Source: Acheta domesticus
Lineage: Eukaryota > Arthropoda > Insecta > Orthoptera > Gryllidae
Direction of reading: 5' to 3'
Assembly (NCBI GenBank): GCA_031308135.1
Contig: JAHLJT010009436.1
Span: forward strand, 159,801,734 to 159,865,733
DNA: 64,000 bases
Within the stretch, counting starts at the first letter, position 1, and each line of letters begins with the position of its first letter. A program made the position numbers and the translations under genes. The notes below the pieces were generated by a model, which saw only the letters and a list, made by a program, of their open reading frames with translations, made no database searches and was not told the DNA's origin. This document shows positions 33,188 to 44,100 of this stretch, piece after piece.

Positions 33188-33832
33188 GATATGAATAAAA
33201 ATGAGCTAATACTTTTCTCAAGTTTTCAAAGCAATTGCTTCAAATAGTATGAATAAAAGATGTGAGTAATTGCTCTTATGTTGAGCAATTTCTCCATTGG
33301 TGAGTAGTTCTCCAAGGAGCAATTGCTTACTTTTCCTATGAATAAAATGGAGAATTTGCTTCTAGTGCGAAGCATTTACTTCGAATTTTCGGAGAAACCT
33401 GTGTAGGTGACTCAAATCGTATTGAATGGTTGAAAGAGAGGTTATACATGAGTGTTGTGAGATGGTTGTAAGGTTTTTAGTTAGTGAATAAATTATGAAA
33501 GATTTCCTACAATTTCGCCAAAAATGCACGTCAACTGTACCACTTAACCTAACACGGTCGACACCATCAGGAACAAGCATGCGTCGCCGTGATGGAAAGA
33601 CCAGGCGCAACGCACCAATGCGCGACGCGCAGTAACGTAGGCAAACAAAATAGAAGGAAATCGACCAATCGCAACAGATCAGTTACTGAGCAATTGCTCA
33701 TAGTGGGAAATAAGTACTCAGAGGTTCGCGAAACTTTTTATTCATATGAAAAGAAGCAATTGCTTATGAGATGTAGTAGTTCCTACGTGCACCCGTGAGC
33801 AATTGCTCTGGAGCACTTATTTTTATTCATAT
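33188..33832. mobile_element. Inverted-repeat DNA element, copy B
   Basis: About 645 bp, closely matching 24759-25410 along its length, with termini GATATGAATAAAAATGAGC and ATTTTTATTCATAT. Several AGCAATTGCT palindromes are better preserved than in copy A. The outermost GGGTG of copy A is absent, so the ends are slightly truncated or mutated. Confidence 0.78.
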
Positions 33833-34628
33833 TCTTTGACGTGCTCGAGAACTCGATTGCGTCTGAGCTGCTACTGTCACGAAAGAGTTATCGCTGATGT
33901 ACAACTCAGGAAGGTAATATCAAGAATGATTAATGTTCTTTTTAGCACGAAAGAACGGTTACGTCATTCGTCATGAACAATGTATCCAAAGAGGTTATCC
34001 TGCAGTCATGACTAAATTCAAAGTATCTTCATCGGAATGTATACTAAAATATTAAAATTAAAAGCTAAGTGTCCTGACTCATCATCTTGTCAAGCCACAA
34101 ATTCACGCCTTGTTTTTTCGCTTTCACGTTTTTGATTGGTTTTGTTTATGGATATTCTTTTTAAGTACGGTATGTCCCAGGGTTACTTGTATAATAACCA
34201 GACCATATTTATTATTTTCTTAATTTCTTAAACGGTTGCAACTTTTCTATTGTACTTGAAACATAAATATAGAATGTCAAAGAAAATTGTTGTTTCATTA
34301 AAGTTCACTTCAAAGTGAAAAATAAACTACAATCCTTAAGAAAAAAGTTTAGACGAAAGGCCAATGAAAATTCTCCTTAAGATTTAAATTTATCCAAATT
34401 ATTGAGCCAAAATTTCATTAAAAAACGCAGCATCACAAACTTTCCCTGTAGACAATATGGTGGTCTGAAGCTAAGGACGTGTCATCAAAGGGCGAAAGTT
34501 TGAGCTTGAATAGATTCAGTGGGAAATTTTTAAATGAACACATCACGAACTAATGTAAGAAACCAATCTGCGATCGAATTTAAATAAAATGTTTAACTTT
34601 TAATTGTAATTTTTTTCTTCAAAAACTA
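33833..34628. other. No gene seen
   Basis: AT-rich sequence without a bounded feature I can support. Confidence 0.5.
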
Positions 34629-34636
34629 CTCGATTG

Positions 34637-35185
34637 CAGTGGCGACCGGTGGATAGTGAATTAGGAGGGGCGGCGTGTTTATCCGAACTATCACATGCAT
34701 TTTACCGCTTTAAAATATTTCTTGAGCGAGGAAGACTTTTCCAAGAAAATAAGATACATCTTATTCTATTTTTTTAAAACATTTATGTTTAAAAAACATT
34801 CCCAACAACAAAACAATAATTTAGGAAAACTGATGAAAGGGCCGGTATTCTTTGTTTAGTTATGCGACTCATACGAGCGAACTGCCAAACAGAACTCTGT
34901 AGCTGCACGCTGCCCTCACCTAACTCCCAGCCCTCCCCCCCGTCTTCCTCAAGCTTATTACCTTGCACACATCAGCTACGGACGGACTCGCGATAGTCCG
35001 CAACGCGACTCGTTCTAAAAATATTTATCTTTCGCTTTAAGCGGGTACAACTAAATTCATTCTCATAAACTGCGCTGCGATATGCGCGAATTAAAGAGTC
35101 GATTTGTTGCAAGTTTAATACTTTTTGCAATTGTCTTTTCTAGGAAGGGCGCCGCCTTAGAGCCCATAAAGAAGAGCCGCCTCTG
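34637..35185. mobile_element. hAT-like relic (549 bp) with interrupted target duplication
   Basis: Left end CAGTGGCGACCGG and right end ...AGCCGCCTCTG are imperfect inverted repeats. The left flank CTCGATTG (34629-34636) matches 6 of 8 bases with GTCAATTG, which is reconstituted only if the adjacent element at 35193-35441 is removed. Confidence 0.55.
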
Positions 35186-35192
35186 GTCAATT

Positions 35193-35441
35193 CTGTGGTC
35201 ACGGGGTAAAAGTTCTTAAGTCAATTTTTGGCGAAATTGGGTTAAGAACTGAAACTACAAGTTGAGTATCTACATTTTACTTTAGTAAAACAACCGAATT
35301 CAAATGTTGGCTCCTTAACGAGAAAAAAAAACCCTTAAGAAATAGCGTTTAGCGTAGGAACAAGCGGTGACTCAAAAATCTAACCCTTGTTTTCTCCAAA
35401 CTAAGATTTTTGACGTAAGAACTTTTACCCCGTGACCACAG
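35193..35441. mobile_element. 249-bp MITE with 33-bp terminal inverted repeats
   Basis: Ends CTGTGGTCACGGGGTAAAAG and its reverse complement, with AATT outside both ends (35189-35192 and 35442-35445), consistent with a 4-bp target duplication. No coding capacity. Inserted at the edge of the hAT-like relic. Confidence 0.82.
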
Positions 35442-35445
35442 AATT

Positions 35446-38097
35446 GTTAGCTGATCGGAAGCTACTTCAGGTCAAGCAAGTTTCTGGTGCAGATAGGGAT
35501 GCAACATCGATGATTTTTAAAAAAATCATCAATTTATGTAAAATCGAGTTTTTAAGACGATTTTTGTACTTTTTTAAATATCGTTTTGGGTTCGAAACGC
35601 TTTACGCGGTTATTATTTTATTTTTGACTGGAAAACAGTGCCATCATAATAAAAACTTATAATAACGGCGAGATATCCATACATTTTACTACATTCTTCC
35701 TACCAAAGTGACCAAAGGAGAAAAATAAAGAAAATAGAGATTTCATCAAAAAATGAAGACTATTTTTGAATTATCCAATCATAATAAAACTTGTGGTCAT
35801 TGTCTCGATCTTTTTTTAAATTTTATTTTATCAGATAAATCTCAATTAAAAATTACCTCCCCCCACCCTGAATATTAATGTTTACTAAAAGCAGAGGTAT
35901 GGCAGAAGTGCCATGAGAGTCCCTCACAAGGAGCACTATTTAGAGAATTCCCGCTAAAACAAATAACAACCCTAATTTGAAGTATCATACCAAGGACGCA
36001 AATTTTATGCTTGCCACGGGCGCCTGACTAAAGTTACGCCTGATTAAAAGTTATTCCTGATACGATACGCCTAACTAAAAGTTATGGTTAGTTTTGAAAC
36101 ATGGATGGTTTGGGGTGATGTTTCGTTAACATCGATATTTAAAAAACTTCGATGTGTTGTCGGTGATGTCGCATCTCTACTGTTTTTTTAATACACATAC
36201 ACTACGCATGCAGATACACTGTCGCATCCCTATACCCTTACCAGATCCCTACTAATAAAGAAGCTATACGGAAACTTTCTATTTGTAGTACTAGGTAAGT
36301 AGTATGCGAGAAAATCATTAATTTGTTTGAAAAAGTTTACTCAGATTGAACTTATCTCTTTAGTCTTTCTACAGTGTCTAATGCGAATTGAGTACATGAA
36401 CCACTAAATATTTCACTAGTTCATCGGTCTTTTTTATGTACATACGAGGAAAAGTAACAAAAACTAATACTTTTATATATGATAGAATTTAAAAAAAGAA
36501 ATAAAAAGACCGTCAGTAACCAAGGAATCAATATCTATTACTACAGTGGATTTTGTAAAAACGCTTAGGAAAATATTATAGACAGACCATCTTAGACAAA
36601 ATAGTTGGAATTTTGGAAAATAGTGTGATCCATTCTCTTTTTTCAATAAAAAGTCTGATAGTTTGTAAAAAATAAAACTGTAATTAAGAAGGCTACAATT
36701 ACAGTTCTACAATATTTAATGAGAGGTTCATATCAAATTGTTCTTTCCCTACAATAGTCATAAATCAAGATTAATTCAGTGCGTAGGGACTGTCACTGTT
36801 CTCTGCTGCTCTCAATGGAGTAAAAGGCAAGCCAGAGACCTTGAAGTAATTCTGATACAATGAAGACTAGAACGGGTTTCGTCTTTCCATTAACGACTTC
36901 ATTCATACCAACCACAAAAGAGCGAACAATTCCGACCGTAAATGTAAACTAATGAACATTCCAAGACTACACTTTGCTTGTGTAGGAAGGTTGCTATCAT
37001 AAGAAAGAGGAGAGACATATTTGGACGTTTCTTAGTTTATTCCGAAAAGTCTTATTGCAAGAAGCAATGAGAACAACGCAACGTGTGTTACGACTTCCTG
37101 TTAATTGTTGGCGACCTTCACTTCACTCTTTTACCGTGCTTCAGTTGGCTTTATTTTGTTCATGTGTTGGTAGACATGAGCGTTGTTGAATATAGAATTG
37201 AGAAGGAAGGTTGGCGTTCAAAAGTGCTCGAATGTAGTTGCGTATAATAAGCAACGTTATCATTGGGTGTTTGTGGTATGATGTTTAACATTATTATGAT
37301 TGTTGTATATGTGTACATTGATTTGCAGTTTTGTGTTCTGTGAATGATAATCTCCGATATGGCGTGTGAGATAACCCTAACCGAGCCGAACCGAGTGATG
37401 TGTGACAGTAGTGATATTCAAGATGAAAAAAATATTTACATCTCCGTCTGCATTAAGTCAGGGCATGATAAGTGAATATTTTTGTGCGTTACTTTAACTT
37501 TTGTAATAGGTTGATAATACTCTTTTTTAGTGTCAATAAGTTTTTCAATTCTCGTACAAATTTTATTGAAATTTTTCGAATTTTTGTTGATATTTTTGTC
37601 AAAACCTATTTAAGACTCAGAAAAAGCAATTTTGTACGTCATATTTGAATTTTTCCCGGTGTTGTGGAATTTAACTAGCTGTTAATAAAAGATCAGCTGT
37701 ACTGATTGGAGGTGTCATTTATATGTCAGTGACATTTTGTTGATATTCGTACCAGACATGTTCACACAGTGAGGATTAGTGATTGCTTGCTGAATGTGTG
37801 TGCTTTTTGTGAGTGTTTATGAAATTTGAGTTTCTCTATCTGCAATGAAAAACTTTTGCTATAATTTATTGAATGTGTTCCGTTTGTTGCATGTACCACA
37901 AATTGCATGTAATTTTTGTCTATCGTAAATTGTATCTTTTATTTACTTTTTTGCAACTTTCATTTTCAGAACAGAGTATTTTCAGAATTTTCTTGACATG
38001 TAGTTGCCACGTACAATACAAGCATCTTCATTTAATGTACATCACTGTTCAATATTAGTTGTTCATGATGTGTAATAAATACGTATGTTAACTACAC
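35446..38097. other. ASK1 upstream region, no gene seen
   Basis: AT-rich sequence between the MITE and the first ASK1 codon. The ASK1 promoter and 5' untranslated sequence must lie in or beyond it, but I see no convincing TATA or initiator arrangement. The short frames here lack domains. Confidence 0.45.
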
Positions 38098-38134
38098 ATG
38101 ATGCCCATCAATCCTAGTGACATGGATGCACCAG
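38098..38134 (+). CDS. Ask1: ASK1 exon 1
   Basis: ATG ATG CCC..., encodes [12 protein letters not shown] plus one base; donor gttaga is weak. The in-frame TAA upstream and the correct phase into exon 2 support it. Confidence 0.65.
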
Positions 38135-41100
38135 GTTAGAAAACGTAGTTTTGTGTTGTTGCCTTAAGCAGAGCCAGAATTGGATACCTTGGTGTCAGAA
38201 ACTTGTCTAGTGTTCTAAAATATTTAATTTCAAATTTTCTAAAACATTCTCTGATTTTGATAATCTTAAGTTCTTCTTTAATATTTTTGCTATAAGTGTT
38301 GGAGAATGTGATAATGAGAATTATTAGAGTTTGAAGGAAACTTCGAATTTAAATTATGGCAGCTACTGTTGTACATGCAACTGGGACTGATACTCTTGTC
38401 TTCCTATCCTTTTCTCGGCTCTGATTATATTTTGTGTAATTTAATTTAAGAAAAGCCTACTAATTTGGACCTTTACTAGAAGTTACTCATTGAATGATGG
38501 CCATTATTTTAAAGAACAACTAGCCATTTGTTGCTTGATATTCCTAAATTTGTTTTATCTTGTAATTTTCTGTTTTGTCCAAATTAGGTTGGTTTTCTGT
38601 AAAAGCATGAACATTTCCTTGCATGGTATTCTTAATTTTATTATTCTTTATTTATTTACAAATGCAAGTTCATATTTCTTTTGGAATGTATGTTAAAATG
38701 ATAAGAGAAAAATTGCCTTGCAAATAAAAGTGTGAAATAATATTTTTATGTTTTCTTTAGTTGATCTTTACGTTAGCTGATAAACTTCTTTCCTTTCATT
38801 TTGCCTAATTTGAAATTTCTATTCTTTGATTAAAATGCTTGATGCTTATTGCTTTATTTTTGAGTGTACGATGATAGAACACAGACACTGATCTCTGAAC
38901 AATGTGATGTTAATTTTTTTAATGTGCCAAACGTTAAATTTTCTTGTAGCTGAATGCCGCAGTGTGTGTGAAAGCGTGGGTAGTCACAGTGACACTTCTG
39001 GTCATACTACAGTAACATCACATGTCCACGGACAACGTCCCCACATGGATGTTGTGTGTGTTATTGACTTGCATCAGGCTGACCATCTGTCCCATAGGAA
39101 GCGGGCTCTAGAAGAAGTTCGGCAAGCATGTGCTCTTGTCAGTGCAAACATGATTCCAATTCAGGTTAGTTAATTTTTTTATATATTCCCAACTTCATTG
39201 AAATACTGTATGCAATTTTACTTGCTAAAATCGGTTCTATTTTCAGTTTGAAAAATTGGACTTTGGTGAAGGATCTGTGTTGGAATCCTTTTACAGTGCT
39301 GATGTTGCAGTTGTTGATATGTCCATTCAGATTCAAAAAAATGCTTTATTCTATCATTTGGGGGTCAGAGAAAGTTTTGGAATGAAAGAAAATATTTTGC
39401 TCTACAATGACTGTGATTCAGAGGCAGCCTTACGTCTTAAGGTAAATTCCAAAACAATGTGCCAAAAAATTATTTAAATAGCTGACACTTTTTACATTTA
39501 CATATGTTTTGTGGTACTTTATTTTTGTCATCATGAAGTAGTGATAAAAATTCTTAAATGTGTTGGTTATTTTTTGTAAAGTGATCAATGAAATGATTTT
39601 CATCAATTATTACTATTTTTTTGAATTAGAAGACATGAAAAGCTAATATTATTTTATGGAAATTAGTTTTATGACCATTTTATTCATTAAATTCATTAAA
39701 GTTTACCATAGTAAATTTAAATTATTACTGGAATGATTTAAAGTTTTTAATGTTGAGTCAGTATTCTTCTTGAACTTACTTTGTTCTCACTTTGCCACAT
39801 TCTTTCAAAGATGTCGTCTGGTAGCTACACGTTTGTTTCCTACCGTCTTCTGGAGTGTGGAACTTGTGTGATAACAAACCCTGCAGCAGCTACTGTAAAA
39901 GGTGAAGAGGCAACTATAGATCCCAAACAGCATCTTACAATACGATTGAAGAAACTTTTGCAGGATGTAGAAGTACAATCCAAGTAAGTAGCTGTTGTGA
40001 AAATAATTACCTTTTATTCAAGGCTTTAACATACAAAAATCTAGGCACAAAGAAAGTTGACTTTGATAACACTTTACATAGTAAACATCCACAGACTCAC
40101 AACACATGGCAGGCGACCGACTGACTGAGCCACCAAAACACTAAACAAAACAATATTCACGGTAACCAGGGCGGCCAACACAAAAGTTCAAAAAGTTCGA
40201 AAAATAGTACCACATTCACCCCTCTCTCAGAAATCAGTCACATAGTCTGTCAAATAAGTGGGTGGATGCCTGGAGCGAACAGGTCGTTGAGCACCATCAA
40301 CATCTTCTACAGACAGCGGCTGTTCAGCATTTCCTGTTTCCACATTTTGCTCTCTTTCTTGAGGTTCCAGAGGTTGATGTCCTGGAACGCCAAAATCACA
40401 GTCTTCCTCTTTAATTTTAACTTCTCCTCGAGGAGCAAGATGCCGAGTTGAGATAGTAGTTTCTCGGCCATTTTGAAGTCTCACATGAGCATATTCTGGA
40501 TTAGCTTCCAATAATTCTACTTCCTCCACTAACGGGTCGTATTTACTGCCACGAACGAGTTTTTTCATTAAAACAGGTCCAGGTTTTGTTAACCATGTTG
40601 GTGTAGAGCTTCCATTAAAGGATCTTCTTGGATGATTGAACATTCGCTCGTGAGGTGTGACATTGGTTGCTGTGCAGAGAAGAGAACGAATTGAATGTAA
40701 AGCAATATCAAGTACTTCTTCCCAGTGCTCGGTTTTAAGGTTGTTTGATCGAAGAGCCAACATGATAGTCTTCCATATAGTTCCGTTGAACCTTTCAACT
40801 TGTCCGTTTCCTCTCGGGTTGTAGGGCGTAGTTCGGCTTGTTGCAATATTCTGAGAAGTTAAAAATGATTTAAGTTCTTGGGACATAAATGAAGCTCCTC
40901 TGTCAGAATGTATGTATGCAGGTGTTCCAAAAACCGAGAACAAATGTGTCAAATGCCGCATTACAGTAGTTGTAGAGACATCAGCACATGGTATAGCAAA
41001 AGGAAATCTCGAAAATTCATCTACAATAGTTAAAAGATACTGATTCTTTGTTTTCGTTGGCAGAGGTCCTTTGAAGTCCAGATTCAATCTTTCAAATGGC

Positions 41101-44100
41101 GAAGTAGCTTTTATTAAGTTTCCTTCAACTTTATGAAAACGCGGTTTTAACTCTGCACAGACCTGGCATGAATTAGTAATCCTTTTTACATCTTCAATGG
41201 AGAATGGCAAGTTTTTGACGCGTACCCAGTGGTTCAACCGAGTGATACCCGGATGACAAAGTGCAATATGTAGGGAGTTGAGATCCACCTTTGAAGTAAT
41301 AGCAGCGCTTATTCTGGAAAAAGTATCCGCCGACACGTTCTCACTGCCTGGACGATAAATTATGTCAAATTTGAAACAGGCAAGTTCGAGGCGCCATCGT
41401 ACAATTTTCTCATTTTTAATTTTACTGGAATGCTGTTGATTAAACATAAAAGAAACAGAGCGTTGATCCGTAACGACTTCAAAATGATGACCAACTAAAT
41501 AATGTCGCCAATAACGCAAGGATTCCACAATTGCATAAGCTTCTTTCTCTACGGAAGAGTGTTGTTGCTCCGACTTGTTCAGTGTCCTAGAGAAGAATGC
41601 AACAGGTCGACCTGCTTGACTTAAAGTAGCAGCTATGGCGAACTCCGATGCGTCTGTTTCTACCCTGAACGGTACGTCCTCTTGTACTGCAGCTATCGTT
41701 GCTTTCGCCACATCATCCTTCAAAATCTTGAAAGCTGAGATAGCTTCCTCTGAGAGTGGGAAAGGATTCTTTATCAATAAAGGATGAGCTTTTTTTGAAA
41801 ATTGAGGTATCCACTTGCAGTAATGCGAGAACATACCCAAAGCTCGCCGCAAAGAAGCTGTATCTTGTGGAATAGGCAGATCAAGTAAAGGTTGAAGGCG
41901 ATTAGGATCAGGTTTGATTGTCTTGTTAATAATCACGTACCCAAGTAAGTTTACAGACTTAACAGAAAACTTGCATTTTTCCTTGTTCAGTGTCAAATTA
42001 TATTTCTTAGATGCAGCTAGAAATCTTTCTAGATTGCGGTCGTGTTCCTCTTGGGTTCTTCCGCATATTGTAACGTCATCAAGATATGGATATGTCCCCT
42101 CCAGTCCTTCATCTTGAACAATTTGATCGATCACGTCTTTGAAAACAAGCTACTCCATTTGTTACTCCGAATGGAACACGTAGAAAATGGTAGAGTTTCC
42201 CGCAAGCTTCAAAAGCTGTGTATTTTCTCTCCGATTCCAGAATGGGTAATTGATGATAGGCATTCTTGAGATCTATGGTGCTGAATACTTCATTCACCGA
42301 AACTTTAGCAATTATTTCTTCTATCTTTGGAAGAGGATAAGCATCTAACATTGTAAATTTGTTAATAGTCTGTGAGTAATCAATAACCATTCTTGTTTTA
42401 CCATTTTCTCCCTTTACAACAAAAGCTTGAGCGCGCCATGGTGAATTGCTAGGTTCTATTATGGCTTCATGCAATAGTCTTTTAATCTCAGAGTCTATAA
42501 ATTGGTTATTTTCGTGAGAATGTCTCCTAGATTTGGTAGCTATTGGAACACAATTAGAAGTTAGGTTAGCAAAAAGCGAAACTGGAGGTACCTGTGCAAC
42601 AGCCGAACTGCAGATCTCGAGGGGAGGCTGCGGACCTTGAAAAGCTATGTTCACAGAAGAATGATACTGCAGGATGTCATGGCCAATTATAGCATCTGAG
42701 CAAAGGTTCTTCATTACCAGTATTGGAGTATTGTTGTAAATAAAACCTTCTATTTCTATATCGGCTTCACATCGTCCCGATATTTCAGTAGATAAAGAAG
42801 AATTTGCCATCGCAATTCTGCCAGAATATGGCAGCAATTGCATGCCACATTTCCTTACAAAAGAATGGTTGATAAAACTTAGAGAGCTTCCTGTATCTAT
42901 TAACGCGTTCAACTTCATTCCATTTACTTTGATCTCCACTATTGATTTTTGAAGACCGTTTGGCAACGCAGAGGTGACGGATGCTAACATTCCAGTAGTC
43001 GCAGTTGTATTTGATAAATGTTTGGACGATTTCGACCTACACACACGTTGGTAATGTCCTTTCTTACCGCAGGCCCTACATTCAGCAGCTCTCGCAGGGC
43101 ACGACGTTCTGGGATGGCGGCTTCCTCCACAAAAATAACACTTCTCAGTTGTTGACAAAACTGCCACAGTAGTAGTGGATGTCTTTAAATCTTGATTATC
43201 AGCGTCATTAATAGTAGATGCAATAGTATTAGAATCAGAATACGATGCTGAATGTTGTTCAGCCATTTCTAAAGCTCGAGCTTGGTCGAAAGCAGCATCC
43301 AAGGTAAGCGTTGTGTTTTCAAGCAATCTTTGTCGAATCCGAGAACAAATCAAACCGCCGATGAAGGCATCTCTAATGGATTCATTCTTGTTTTGTTCCG
43401 CAGTGACATTCTTAAAGTTGCAGTCCCTGCTCATTTGTTTCAAGACTTGGAGGTATTGATCTACAGATTCTCCAGAATGCTGTTTTCTAGTCGCCAAGCA
43501 GTGTCTAGCATAGATTTCATTTCTAGGTTTTACGTATAGAGATTGTAGAGTGTCCATAGCATCTTTGAAGGTAGTAGATTCACTAATATACTGATACACA
43601 TTAGGAGCTACGTAGTTTGTCAAGAGCTGTAACTTACTTTCATCTGATGCATCTTCGATATGGATTAGAAAATTTGAGAATGTTTGTTTCCAGTGTAACC
43701 ATTTCTTATCCGCGGCGATTGAGGTTAGTTCCACATCGAATCTTTCCGGCTTCAAGTATTTATCCATACCGCTTACGTTCTTCTAATTTTTGTATGTTAA
43801 ATTGTTGTGAAAATAATTACCTTTTATTCAAGGCTTTAACATACAAAATCTAGGCACAAAGAAAGTTGACTTTGATAACACTTTACATAGTAAACATCCA
43901 CAGACTCACAACACATGGCAGGCGACCGACTGACTGAGCCACCAAAACACTAAACAAAACAATATTCACGGTAACCAGGGCGGCTAACACAAAAGTTCAA
44001 AAAGTTCGAAAAATAGTACCACAGTAGCTAAATTAATTCATATTGCCTTATATTGTTAACGTTAACTTAAGTTTTGTTCTTCGTGGATCTATGGTTCAAT

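Larger units (their letters stand above)
39993..44023 (-). mobile_element. Ty3/gypsy LTR retrotransposon, nearly intact
   Basis: 4,031-bp element, antisense to ASK1, in intron 4. LTRs of 222 and 221 bp begin TG and end CA. They differ by one indel in an A-run and one substitution, so insertion is recent. A 5-bp target duplication GTAGC flanks it (39988-39992, 44024-44028). Internal order on the minus strand: primer-binding site, Gag with two zinc knuckles, protease (DTGS), reverse transcriptase (YLDD), RNase H, integrase (HHCC and DDE), purine tract, 3' LTR. This order is Ty3/gypsy; no envelope gene is present. The coding region would be a single Gag-Pol frame but for one frameshift. The clade within Ty3/gypsy is not assigned. 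Confidence 0.96.
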
